A stretch of 64,000 nt of DNA from CAMFLJ01 sp965279255 (lineage in GTDB: Bacteria > Actinomycetota > Acidimicrobiia > Acidimicrobiales > Acidimicrobilacustridaceae): assembly GCA_965279255.1 (NCBI GenBank), contig OZ257146.1, positions 496,001 to 560,000 of the forward strand, in the 5' to 3' direction. The stretch's first letter is position 1. Every line of letters begins with the position of its first letter. This document shows, piece after piece, positions 8,141 through 15,664 of this stretch. The position numbers and the translations under genes were made by a program. The notes beneath the pieces were generated by a model that was not told the origin of the DNA, ran no database searches, and saw only the letters and a list, made by a program, of their open reading frames with translations.

Positions 8141-9088
8141 GTGCCCCGGCGCCCCGACGACCCTGCAGCGCTGTTCGCCGCCGCCCGTGACGGCGACCGC
8201 GGTGCGCTGGCCCGGTTGCTGTCGATGGTCGAGCGCGGCGGTCCCGAGGCCCGTGAGGTCGGACGCCTGTCATATCCACTGGGGGGCACAGCCACCACCG
8301 TCGGCATCACCGGCGCCCCCGGTGCGGGCAAGTCGACGCTGACCTCCGCCCTGCTGAGCGACATGCGGGCCGACGGGCAGAGCGTGTCGGTGCTGGCGGT
8401 CGACCCGTCGTCGCCGTTCACCGGCGGCGCCATCCTCGGTGACCGGGTGCGGATGGGGGAGCACGCCCTCGACGACGACGTGTTCATCCGCTCGATGGCC
8501 ACCCGGGGCCATCTCGGCGGCCTGTCGCTGGCGGTGCCCGAGGCCGTGCGCCTGCTCGATGCGGTGGGCCTCCCGTGGGTGCTGCTCGAGACGGTCGGCG
8601 TCGGCCAGGTCGAGGTCGAGGTCGCCGGTGAGGCCGACACCACCGTGGTGGTGGTGAACCCGGGTTGGGGTGACGCCGTGCAGGCCAACAAGGCCGGGCT
8701 CATGGAGATCGCCGACGTGTTCGTGGTGAACAAGGCCGACCGGGCCGGGCTCGCCGACACGGTCTCCGACCTCGAGCGGATGCTCTCGCTGCGCGCCTCG
8801 GCCGAGGGCTGGCGTCCGCCCGTGGTGGCCACGGTGGCGACCACCGGCGACGGCGTCGACCAGGTGTGGGCGGCGATGCGGGAGCACGCCGCCTGGGCCG
8901 CGTCGAGCGGTGAGCTCGACCGGCGACGCCGGGCCCGCACCGAGGCCGAGCTGCGCCGGATCCTCACGGCCCGCCTGCTGCAGCGGGCCACCGAGCTGGC
9001 CGAGGGCCGGGCCTACGACGACGCCCTCGCCGCCGTGCTCGGCCGGCGCCTCGACCCCTGGTCGGCCGCCGCCACCCTGCTCGACTGA
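8141..9088 (+). CDS. meaB: Methylmalonyl-CoA mutase-associated GTPase
   Basis: A 315-residue MeaB/ArgK G3E-type GTPase. The family protects and helps load the adenosylcobalamin cofactor of methylmalonyl-CoA mutase or related mutases. Walker A is GAPGAGKST (residues 58-66). The DPSSPFTGGAILGDRVRM stretch and the ETVGVGQVE switch region are family hallmarks, and NKAD is the guanine-specificity motif. No mutase subunit gene is in this window. GTG 8141 is preceded by TAGCGT six bases upstream. A perfect 24-bp-arm hairpin lies 46 bp after the stop. Confidence 0.95.
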   Translation: MPRRPDDPAALFAAARDGDRGALARLLSMVERGGPEAREVGRLSYPLGGTATTVGITGAPGAGKSTLTSALLSDMRADGQSVSVLAVDPSSPFTGGAILGDRVRMGEHALDDDVFIRSMATRGHLGGLSLAVPEAVRLLDAVGLPWVLLETVGVGQVEVEVAGEADTTVVVVNPGWGDAVQANKAGLMEIADVFVVNKADRAGLADTVSDLERMLSLRASAEGWRPPVVATVATTGDGVDQVWAAMREHAAWAASSGELDRRRRARTEAELRRILTARLLQRATELAEGRAYDDALAAVLGRRLDPWSAAATLLD

Positions 9089-9134
9089 GGCGCGGCACCT
9101 CCCGCCTGGTGCCACCCCCACTCCCTTCGTCTCC

Positions 9135-9188
9135 CCGTTCTGGCATGCGTTCTGCACCGCTAGGGGTGCAGAACGCATGCCAGAACGG
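9135..9188. repeat. Long perfect palindrome, CGTTCT-ended class
   Basis: Two perfect 24-bp arms (9135-9158 and 9165-9188) flank a 6-base loop. The arm begins CCGTTCTGGCATGCG and ends TGCACC. It sits between meaB and the DoxX gene, both on the plus strand, and no T-run follows. It could be a factor-independent terminator or a mobile palindromic element. It shares its outer end (CGTTCTGG, CCAGAACG) with the palindrome split by the insertion sequence at 9743-11141, and CGTTCT with 48736-48791. Confidence 0.85.
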
Positions 9189-9283
9189 TTGAGGGCGAGG
9201 GGTCTGGTCGTGGGCGGGGCGGAACAGGCGAGGGCGGGAAGGGGTTGCGGGTGGGGACCGACGCGCCGCCCCGAGGAGACCCC

Positions 9284-9727
9284 GTGCCCGTGACCGAGAT
9301 CGCCAGCCATCCCGCCCTCCGAGCCGCCGGGCAGATCGGCCTCGGCGCGTTCCTCGCCACCGCCGGCACCGGGCACCTCACCTTCCAGCGCAGCGAGTTC
9401 CAGGCCCAGGTGCCGTCGTGGATCCCGCTCGACGCCGACCTCGTGGTGCTGGCATCCGGCGTGGCCGAGATCGGCCTCGGGGTCGCGCTCGTCGCCACGT
9501 GGCGCCAGCCGGCGCGGGCGCTGGTCGGCGCCGCGGCCGCCGCCTTCTTCGTGGCCGTGTTCCCGGGCAACATCGCCCAGTACGCCGGCCACCGCGACGC
9601 CTTCGGGCTCGACAGCGACACCAAGCGCGCCGTTCGCCTCGTCTTCCAGCCCGTGCTGGTGGCATGGGCGCTGGCCGCCACCGACGCCCTCGGCGAGCGC
9701 CGCCGCCGTCGGTTCCGCCGAGCCTGA
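9284..9727 (+). CDS. DoxX-family membrane protein
   Basis: A 147-residue protein with four hydrophobic helices (about residues 12-30, 47-68, 75-95 and 115-135). The GTGHLTF motif after the first helix and PGNIAQY before the last match DoxX/DoxD-like proteins, a broad membrane family with no single proven function. GTG 9284 is chosen because GAGGAG lies 5 bases upstream (9273-9278); an earlier in-frame GTG at 9245 has no such site. The left arm of the palindrome carrying the insertion sequence starts 15 bp after its stop. Confidence 0.8.
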   Translation: MPVTEIASHPALRAAGQIGLGAFLATAGTGHLTFQRSEFQAQVPSWIPLDADLVVLASGVAEIGLGVALVATWRQPARALVGAAAAAFFVAVFPGNIAQYAGHRDAFGLDSDTKRAVRLVFQPVLVAWALAATDALGERRRRRFRRA

Positions 9728-9776
9728 CCCGTTGTTGCTCTCGTTCTGGTGGAGGTCCACCCCCGGAATGTGGGGG

Positions 9777-11107
9777 TGTCTCTTCTCAGGACATCGGTGA
9801 CAGTTGATGTCGCGAGACATGGGTGACACCTGTTGGGCCGTGACGATGGGTCATGGCCGGGAAGGTGACTCCGATGTCGGTGAAGGTGTTCGCGGCGGTG
9901 ACGGCGCTTGTTGAGGGCCACCCGGTGAACGTGTCGGCGGTGTGCGCCGAGAACGGGGTGTCGCGCAAGACGTTCTACAAGTGGGCGGCTCGATATCGCG
10001 CCGAGGGGCTGGCGGGGCTTGAGGAACGTTCTCGGCGCCCGTTGTCGTCACCGACCCAGATCTCGGTCGAGGTCGAGGACCGCATCGTGAGGCTTCGCAA
10101 GGAGCTGATCGATGCGGGCCTCGATCACGGGGCGACCACGATCTCATGGCATCTCGCCCGCTCAGAGCTCGATGCGGTCCCGTCGATCGCTGGCGTTCAT
10201 CGAGTGCTGGTCCGTCGAGGGCTGATCCAGCCTCAGCCGAAGAAGCGCCCGAAGTCGTCGTGGCGTCGTTTCGAAGCCGCTGCGCCGAACGAGCGCTGGC
10301 AGATCGACGCGACTGACTGGGTCACAGCGACCGGCGTGGTCAAGGTCTTCAACATCATCGATGACCACTCCCGGGTCGCGATCGCGTCCCGGGCCGTGCT
10401 CGAAGCAACGTCGCTCGAAGCGTGGGCCACGTTCAGTCAGGCCGCAGCGGTGTGGGGTCTGCCAGCCGGGGTGTTGTCGGACAACGGCTTGTGCTTCTCC
10501 GGGAAGCTGCGCGGGTTCGAAGTCGAGTTCGAACGACAGCTGCGAGACGCCGGGATCCGACCGGTGTGCGGGCGGCCCTATCACCCGCAGACCACCGGCA
10601 AGATCGAACGATTCCAACAGACCCTCAAGAAATGGCTCCGCCAACAACCCCTCGCTCGAGATGCCGTCGAGCTACAGGCCCAGCTCGACAAGTTCCGCGA
10701 GCTCTACAACCACCACCGCCCCCACCAAGGCATCGGGCGAGTCACCCCGATCACCCGCTGGCACGCCACCCCCGCCGCAGGCCCGGCGCCCGAGCCGCTC
10801 GCCCATCCCGTCTGGCCCGCCCGCCTCCTCGAGGGCACCGTCGCCGCCGACGGCACCGTCCAGGTGAGCCGACTCCGCATCCACATCGGGGTCGAGTGGG
10901 AACACCACCGCGCCCAGGTCCAAATCGCCGGCACAAGCGCCAACGTCTTCATCAACGGGACACTCATACGCCACCTCACCCTCGACCCCGACCGCTCCTA
11001 CCAACCCTCCGACCGCAAACGAGGAGGCCCTCGCCGCCCCCGCCTACATTCCTGACTGTCACCGATGTCTCGCGACATACCTGTCACCCATGTCCCGCGA
11101 CAGCACA
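9777..11107 (+). mobile_element. IS481-family insertion sequence
   Basis: A ~1.33-kb element with one transposase gene. Both ends start with TGT when read inward (9777-9779, and the complement of 11105-11107). Each end holds two copies of a GACATSGGTGACA motif: 9790-9802 and 9816-9828 on the left, with matching inverted copies at 11056-11068 and 11082-11095 on the right. The proposed boundaries leave a 17-bp direct repeat, CCCCCGGAATGTGGGGG, on both sides as a target duplication. The exact boundary could shift by a base or two, because the repeat can be read as up to 20 bp. Confidence 0.75.
9853..11055 (+). CDS. IS481-family transposase
   Basis: A 400-residue DDE integrase-fold transposase that appears intact. 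An N-terminal helix-turn-helix region (about residues 8-60, with VCAENGVSRKTFYKWAARY) precedes the catalytic core. The acidic triad is visible: Asp 152 in WQIDATDW, Asp 210 in LSDNG and Glu 252 in HPQTTGKIERFQ. The C-terminal ~80 residues (VWPARLLEGTV onwards) are an extension often seen in this family. Codon use includes more A/T-ending codons than the neighbours, consistent with recent arrival. There is no internal stop, so it could be active. Confidence 0.92.
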   Translation: MAGKVTPMSVKVFAAVTALVEGHPVNVSAVCAENGVSRKTFYKWAARYRAEGLAGLEERSRRPLSSPTQISVEVEDRIVRLRKELIDAGLDHGATTISWHLARSELDAVPSIAGVHRVLVRRGLIQPQPKKRPKSSWRRFEAAAPNERWQIDATDWVTATGVVKVFNIIDDHSRVAIASRAVLEATSLEAWATFSQAAAVWGLPAGVLSDNGLCFSGKLRGFEVEFERQLRDAGIRPVCGRPYHPQTTGKIERFQQTLKKWLRQQPLARDAVELQAQLDKFRELYNHHRPHQGIGRVTPITRWHATPAAGPAPEPLAHPVWPARLLEGTVAADGTVQVSRLRIHIGVEWEHHRAQVQIAGTSANVFINGTLIRHLTLDPDRSYQPSDRKRGGPRRPRLHS

Positions 11108-11321
11108 CCCCCGGAATGTGGGGGTAGACCTCCACCAGAACGGGGTCCCCGTCGGTCGTGAGTCGGCAAATGATGAGCCGGCACATGGGTCGCGAGGCTC
11201 ATTTCGGCGGGGGTGACCGGACAACGCCGGGGTGGGGTCGGTACCTTCGCTGGGCATCGGGGCGGCGGAGCCCCGAGTCGGGCGGCGGAGCCCGGAGGCA
11301 ACGGCGGAAGGCGGGACGGAG

Positions 11322-11900
11322 ATGGGCCGGAGGTGTCGGTACGTGTTCGGCACGGCGGTGGTCGTGGTGGTCCTCGCAGCGGCGGGCTGCGGAGGAGGCG
11401 GAGGCGACGAGGCGGCGTCGCCCTCGACCACCACCGAGCCGAGCCCGACCTCCGAGCCCACCTCCCCGTCGACCACCCTCACCGACGAGGAGGCCGTCCT
11501 CGCCGCCTACCAGGGCTACTGGGACACATGGCTGGCGGCCAACGATCCCCCGAACCCCGACCACCCGGACCTCGAGCGCTACGCCACCGGTGCCGCGCTG
11601 GCCAAGGTGCGGGAGTCGATCGCCAACCACCGCTCTGTTGGACAGGGCGTGGTCAGACCGCTGGGATCGGTTGGGCGCCGATCGCCGGAGCTTGTGACTA
11701 TCGGCAGCTGGGCTGCCGAGGTCTCGGATTGCTCAGTCGACGACACGCAGCTCGTCGATCTCGCAAGCGGCAACGTGCTCGACGGATCAGTCGTGACCTG
11801 GCAATTCAAGTCGGTGCTGACCTTGTCGGGAGGGCAGTGGAGGGTTAGCGACGTGACCACAGTCGATCAGTGGGAGGGCGTCGCAGGATGCGCCGCCTGA
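11322..11900 (+). CDS. Hypothetical lipoprotein with mosaic codon use
   Basis: A 192-residue exported protein. The signal peptide (about residues 1-23) ends in a lipobox-like AAAGC followed by Gly. A Thr/Ser/Pro-rich linker (about 29-52) leads to a small folded domain of the kind seen in many actinobacterial lipoproteins of unknown function (EEAVLAAYQGYWDTWLAAN). ATG 11322 follows a purine-rich GGACGGAG. From about codon 104 onward the codon choice changes sharply to many A/T-ending codons (TCT, GTT, GGA, AGA, CTT, ACT, TCA). This suggests that the C-terminal half came in by recombination. The stop overlaps the next gene by 13 bp. Function unknown. Confidence 0.75.
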   Translation: MGRRCRYVFGTAVVVVVLAAAGCGGGGGDEAASPSTTTEPSPTSEPTSPSTTLTDEEAVLAAYQGYWDTWLAANDPPNPDHPDLERYATGAALAKVRESIANHRSVGQGVVRPLGSVGRRSPELVTIGSWAAEVSDCSVDDTQLVDLASGNVLDGSVVTWQFKSVLTLSGGQWRVSDVTTVDQWEGVAGCAA

Positions 11901-12748
11901 TTGCATCGGTGGCGGCCCTCCTGTGCGGCATCGTCGGACCGGTACCACTCGCTGGTGCCGCAACCGAAGGAGGCGGCTCGGTTGGTGGTGTGATCCGTGA
12001 CGGGGCGCCGGAGGCGGTGGTTGTGGTGTCGCAGTCGGGCACGCTCGCCTCGTGGGAGGGCACGCCGCGCGGCGGGGCCCGGTGGCACTGCGGCTACTAC
12101 GCCTTCGACTACGGGCCGGGCGACTTCGGCCTGGGCCTGGCGAAGGTCCACTACGACGAGGGGCCGGTCGACCCCGAGCCGGGCCAGCCCTACGTGCTCG
12201 CCTGCTTCGACCAGTCCGAGCGGATGGTGTCGAGCAACCTGCGGATCTTCGACCCGGCCGACCCCTTCGGCGGCGTCGCCGCCACCGAGCGGGCCCTCGA
12301 CGAGGCCCGGCGTCGGCTCGACCTGCCGCTGCCGCAGCCCGCCCTCAACCCGCCGACCGCCCAGCTCGTCGGGGTGCCGACCTGGCTGTGGGTCGACGGT
12401 CCCTGGGTGCCGGTGTCGGCCACCGCCGCGGTCGGGGCGGTCACCGCGACCGTCACCGCCACGCCGGTCGACGTCGTGTGGGACACCGGCGACGGCACCA
12501 CCACGACCTGCGACGCCGGCACGCCGTACGACCCCACCCGGCCGCCGGCCGGTCAGCGCAGCCGCTGCACCCACGTGTTCACCCGGACGTCGGCGGGCCG
12601 ACCCGGCGGCACCTACGCCGTCACCGCGACGGTGACCTACGAGGTCACCTGGTCGGCCAGCAGCGGTGGGGCGGGCGCCCTCGGCACCCTGACCCGCTCG
12701 ACGACCATCCCCGTGACGGTGACCGAGGCCCAGGCCCTCATCCGCTGA
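11888..12748 (+). CDS. Secreted protein with PKD-like region
   Basis: A 286-residue protein with a signal peptide (MRRLIASVAALLCGIVG, cleavage near PLAGAAT at about residue 25). No lipobox is visible. The mature part has scattered Cys residues (HCGYY, LACFD). The C-terminal half contains VVWDTGDGTTTTC followed by CTHVF and a TYAVTATVTYEVTW strand, which resembles a PKD/Ig-like beta sandwich. I do not recognise a specific family. ATG 11888 is preceded by GGGAGGG about 10 bases upstream, inside the previous gene, so translation is probably coupled. The first ~35 codons share the unusual codon use of the preceding gene's 3' end; the rest is normal. Confidence 0.7.
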   Translation: MRRLIASVAALLCGIVGPVPLAGAATEGGGSVGGVIRDGAPEAVVVVSQSGTLASWEGTPRGGARWHCGYYAFDYGPGDFGLGLAKVHYDEGPVDPEPGQPYVLACFDQSERMVSSNLRIFDPADPFGGVAATERALDEARRRLDLPLPQPALNPPTAQLVGVPTWLWVDGPWVPVSATAAVGAVTATVTATPVDVVWDTGDGTTTTCDAGTPYDPTRPPAGQRSRCTHVFTRTSAGRPGGTYAVTATVTYEVTWSASSGGAGALGTLTRSTTIPVTVTEAQALIR

Positions 12749-12832
12749 GGCGTCCCGACCACCGGCCCCGGCGCGGGCCCGTCGGGTCGACCAGACTGAC
12801 TGCCTCGCACACCGACACGGGAGAGTTCGCGA

Positions 12833-13270
12833 ATGGCCGAAGAGAAGAAGGGCGTCGTCACCGAGTTCAAGGAGTTCATCCTCCGGGGCAACGTGGTCGA
12901 GCTGGCCGTGGCGGTCGCCGTCGGTGCCGCGTTCACCGCGGTCGTGAACTCGTTCGTGAAGGACCTCATCACGCCGCTCGTGGCGGCTGTGTTCGGGAAG
13001 AACGACTTCTCGACCCTGAACTTCAAGATCAACGACAGCCAGTTCAACTACGGCAACTTCATCAATGCCGTGATCGCCTTCCTCTCGATCGCCTTCGTCA
13101 TCTTCTTCTTCGTGGTGAAGCCGCTGAACCACCTGTCGGAGCGCCGCCGCAAGGGTCTCGACGAGGACGAGAGCGACGAGCGCCCGTGCCCGGACTGCCT
13201 GAGCTCGATCCCGAAGGCCGCCACCCGGTGCGCGTTCTGCACCTCCGAGGTCCCGCCCGTCGCCGCCTGA
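12833..13270 (+). CDS. mscL: Large-conductance mechanosensitive channel with zinc-ribbon tail
   Basis: A 145-residue MscL, a homopentameric membrane channel that opens under hypo-osmotic tension. Family features are the amphipathic N-terminus (EFKEFILRGNVVELAVAVAV), the first transmembrane helix near 16-46 and the second near 76-100. The tail is unusual: CPDC and CAFC (about residues 121-140) form two CxxC pairs like a zinc ribbon, absent from the E. coli protein. ATG 12833 follows a GGGAGAG ribosome binding site. The tail may bind zinc or mediate assembly; this is inference. Confidence 0.95.
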   Translation: MAEEKKGVVTEFKEFILRGNVVELAVAVAVGAAFTAVVNSFVKDLITPLVAAVFGKNDFSTLNFKINDSQFNYGNFINAVIAFLSIAFVIFFFVVKPLNHLSERRRKGLDEDESDERPCPDCLSSIPKAATRCAFCTSEVPPVAA

Positions 13271-13314
13271 CCGGCACCTGACCGGGGGCCGGGCCCGCCG
13301 GTAGGGTCCGGCCC

Positions 13315-14091
13315 ATGACCGAACCCCTCGTGGCAGTCGAGCGCGGCGACGACGGCGTCGCCGTCGTCCGGCTCCAGAACGGCAAGGTGAACTCGCTGTC
13401 GTCCGAGCTGCTCCGGCAGCTGCGGGCGGCGGCGGAGGACCTCACCGCCAACCCGCCGGGCGCCGTCGTCGTGACCGGCAGCGAGCGCATCTTCGCCGCC
13501 GGCGCCGACATCTCCGAGTTCGGCGGCCCCGAGAAGGGCCGGGAGATCGGCACCCTGTTCCTCGACGCGCTGAACGCCGTGGCCGCCATCCCCCGGATGG
13601 TCATCGCCGCCGTCTCCGGGCCCGCCCTCGGCGGCGGCTGCGAGCTGGCCCTGGCCTGCGACCTGCGCATCGCCGGTGACAACGCCCGCTTCGGCCAGCC
13701 CGAGATCCTGCTCGGCATCATCCCTGGTGGCGGTGGCACCCAGCGCCTCGCCCGCCTGGTCGGCCCGGCCAGGGCCAAGGACCTCGTGCTGAGCGGGCGG
13801 GCCGTGCGCGCCGACGAGGCCCTCGCCATCGGCCTGGTCGACGAGGTCGTGCCCGCCGCCGAGCTGCTCGACCGGGCCCGGGCCCGGGCGGCCGAGCTGG
13901 CCAAGGGCGCGGTCGCCGCCCAGGCCCTGGCCAAGCGCGCCATCGACGACGGCCTCGACCTCACCCTCGCCGAGGGCCTCGCCCTCGAGCAGGACCTGTT
14001 CGAGGAGGTCTTCACCACCGACGACGCGGCCATCGGCGTGGCCTCGTTCCTCGAGCACGGCCCAGGCAAGGCCACCTTCACCGGCCACTGA
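13315..14091 (+). CDS. Enoyl-CoA hydratase/isomerase family protein
   Basis: A 258-residue crotonase-fold protein, probably hydrating trans-2-enoyl-CoA in beta-oxidation. The oxyanion-hole region (AAGADISEF near 60-68) and the active-site segment around GGGCELALACDLRI (about 107-120) are visible. FGQPEILLGIIPGGGGTQRL (about 125-144) supplies the second conserved Glu. Length and motifs match short-chain enoyl-CoA hydratases, but paralogues are many and exact substrate assignment is not possible. ATG 13315 is preceded by TAGGGT seven bases upstream. Two GTGGCTCG palindromes follow directly after the stop. Confidence 0.9.
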   Translation: MTEPLVAVERGDDGVAVVRLQNGKVNSLSSELLRQLRAAAEDLTANPPGAVVVTGSERIFAAGADISEFGGPEKGREIGTLFLDALNAVAAIPRMVIAAVSGPALGGGCELALACDLRIAGDNARFGQPEILLGIIPGGGGTQRLARLVGPARAKDLVLSGRAVRADEALAIGLVDEVVPAAELLDRARARAAELAKGAVAAQALAKRAIDDGLDLTLAEGLALEQDLFEEVFTTDDAAIGVASFLEHGPGKATFTGH

Positions 14092-14097
14092 CCCTCG

Positions 14098-14224
14098 GTG
14101 GCTCGATCGGGCACGCTCCAGCGTGCCGAAACGAGCCACGCGACCCCGACCGCGGACCACCGGGTCCTGCCCAGTCACCTCGGTGGCTCGATCGGGCACG
14201 CTCCAGCGTGCCGAAACGAGCCAC
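14098..14224. repeat. Two copies of the 42-bp GTGGCTCG palindrome
   Basis: Identical 42-bp copies occupy 14098-14139 and 14183-14224, 85 bp apart. Each has outer arms GTGGCTCG/CGAGCCAC, an unpaired ATCG/GAAA internal loop and inner arms GGCACGC/GCGTGCC around a TCCA loop. They fill the space between the enoyl-CoA hydratase stop and the rhomboid gene promoter. Related copies are at 30195-30492 and 36801-36906. Confidence 0.9.
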
Positions 14225-14279
14225 GGGTGGGTGGGGGCGCCGCGGCGGCGACGGGCCGGTGTCTCTGTAGGGTCTCGCC

Positions 14280-15182
14280 GTGACCGAGTCCGTGCCCATC
14301 ACGACGTGCTACCGCCACCCCGACCGTCGGGCCGGCGTCACGTGCCAGCGCTGTGACCGGCCCATCTGCCCGAGCTGCATGACGCCGGCGTCGGTGGGCT
14401 TCCAGTGCCCCGAGTGCGTGAAGGGCGCGGCCAAGACCTCGCCGGTCATGAACTTCCGCGACATCCGGGCCAGCGGCCGCCCGATCGTCACCATGGTGCT
14501 GATCGCCGTGAACGTGCTGGCCATGGTCGCCGTCGGCATCCAGGGCAAGTCGTTCATGGAGGGAAGCGGCCAGCTGTGGGAGGACGGCGTGCTCATCGGG
14601 CGCGGCGACATCGTCACCCAGACCAGCCTCGGCTTCGTCCGTGAGTCGATCGGCGTGGCCGAGGGGCAGGTCTACCGGATCGTCACCGGCGGCTTCCTGC
14701 ACGCCGGGCTGCTGCACCTGGGCATGAACATGCTGCTGCTGTACCTGCTCGGCACCCAGCTCGAGCCGCTGCTCGGTCGCCTGCGCTTCTTCACCCTCTA
14801 CCTCGCCTGCCTCATCGCCGGGTCGTTCGGCGTGCTGCTGGTGCAGCCCACGTCGGTCACGGTCGGGGCGTCGGGGGCGATCTTCGGCCTCATGGGCGCG
14901 GCGCTCGCCGCCCAACGGCTGGCGCCCCACCGGGTACAGCTCGCCAACATCGGCGCGCTCATCGTGGTGAACCTGTTGATCACCTTCGCCGTGCCCAACA
15001 TCTCGGTCGGGGCCCACGTCGGCGGCCTGGTGGCCGGCCTGCTGGTCGGGGCGCTGGTGATCTGGCTCGACACCAAGGTGCCCTCGGCGCTGCTCGGCTC
15101 GGCGGTGTGCCTCGGCGTCACCGCTGTGCTCGTCGTGGGCTGCATCTGGGCCGCCAACAGCTGGGCCGACCCGATCCTCTGA
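14280..15182 (+). CDS. Rhomboid intramembrane serine protease with N-terminal zinc finger
   Basis: A 300-residue protein. The N-terminus is a B-box-like zinc finger (CYRHPDRRAGVTCQRCDRP then CPSC and CPEC, residues ~10-45). Six or seven helices follow. The catalytic Ser lies in GASGAIFG (about residue 200) and the His in VGAHVGGL (about residue 245), so the Ser-His dyad is complete. HLGMNM in the second core helix is the usual rhomboid His/Asn motif. Such enzymes cleave membrane proteins within the bilayer; the substrate is unknown. GTG 14280 is preceded by TAGGGT six bases upstream. Confidence 0.92.
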   Translation: MTESVPITTCYRHPDRRAGVTCQRCDRPICPSCMTPASVGFQCPECVKGAAKTSPVMNFRDIRASGRPIVTMVLIAVNVLAMVAVGIQGKSFMEGSGQLWEDGVLIGRGDIVTQTSLGFVRESIGVAEGQVYRIVTGGFLHAGLLHLGMNMLLLYLLGTQLEPLLGRLRFFTLYLACLIAGSFGVLLVQPTSVTVGASGAIFGLMGAALAAQRLAPHRVQLANIGALIVVNLLITFAVPNISVGAHVGGLVAGLLVGALVIWLDTKVPSALLGSAVCLGVTAVLVVGCIWAANSWADPIL

Positions 15183-15201
15183 CCCGAGGGCGCCGCCCAG
15201 G

Positions 15202-15642
15202 TCAGCGACCCTCGACGATCTCCTTCAGGCCCTTCAGGTTGCGGGCCCAGATCAGCTTCAGCACCTGGCCGCCCACGGTGGCCCCCACCGGGCCGCCCAT
15301 CCACCACGGGAAGAACAGCTTCTCCTCCCAGGTGAAGCGGGTGCCGCCCCCGGGCTCGTCGGTGAGGGTGAACTCGCCACTGCCGGTGACCATGCCCACG
15401 TGACGCACGCCCATGGCCTGGTCGGGCACCCAACTGGTGATCTCCATCTTGTCGGTGAGGCGGAACGGCCCGACCTTGGTGTCGCAGTCGAACGTGGTGC
15501 CCGCACCCGAGGTGGTCGGCGAGGTGAAGCGGATGGCGACGGCGTCGTGCATCCAGTCGACGTGGTCCTCGACGTGGCGCACGACCTCCCAGACCTCGGC
15601 CGGGGTCGCGTCGATCACGGTGCTCACGCGGATGCCGGCCAT
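15202..15642 (-). CDS. SRPBCC-family protein (polyketide cyclase/dehydrase-like)
   Basis: A 146-residue START/SRPBCC-fold protein: IDATPAEVWEVVRHVEDHVDW at the N-terminus is the typical beta1-alpha1 start of the family. These proteins bind hydrophobic ligands; here the ligand is unknown. ATG 15642 is preceded on the minus strand by TAGCAT six bases upstream. Its start codon is only 22 bp from that of the divergent phosphatase-like gene, and the two -10 boxes overlap. Confidence 0.85.
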   Translation of the reverse strand: MAGIRVSTVIDATPAEVWEVVRHVEDHVDWMHDAVAIRFTSPTTSGAGTTFDCDTKVGPFRLTDKMEITSWVPDQAMGVRHVGMVTGSGEFTLTDEPGGGTRFTWEEKLFFPWWMGGPVGATVGGQVLKLIWARNLKGLKEIVEGR

Positions 15643-15648
15643 GTCGGC

Positions 15649-15658
15649 ATGCTAGGGA
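15649..15658. promoter_or_regulatory. Overlapping divergent -10 elements
   Basis: On the minus strand TAGCAT (15654-15649) is 6 bases before the SRPBCC start. On the plus strand TAGGGA (15653-15658) is 6 bases before the GTG at 15665. The two boxes share positions 15653-15654, so both genes appear to be driven from one 10-bp element as leaderless transcripts. Confidence 0.45.
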
Positions 15659-15664
15659 GGGGAT

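Larger units (their letters stand above)
9743..11141. repeat. Long palindrome interrupted by the insertion sequence
   Basis: The left arm GTTCTGGTGGAGGTC (9743-9757) is the exact reverse complement of GACCTCCACCAGAAC (11127-11141). Immediately inside each is the same-orientation sequence CCCCCGGAATGTGGGGG (9760-9776 and 11108-11124), itself a hairpin. Removing the insertion sequence plus one copy restores a single palindrome with arms of ~22 bp and one mismatch, and the 7-base loop GGAATGT. This places it in the same CGTTCT-ended class as 9135-9188. Confidence 0.75.

Noticed and set aside
11142..11321. Small gene between the insertion sequence and the lipoprotein
   Set aside because: Short frames exist but have no ribosome binding site or leaderless box in register; only a TACCTT box near 11240 and a repeated GGCGGCGGAGCCC motif are visible.
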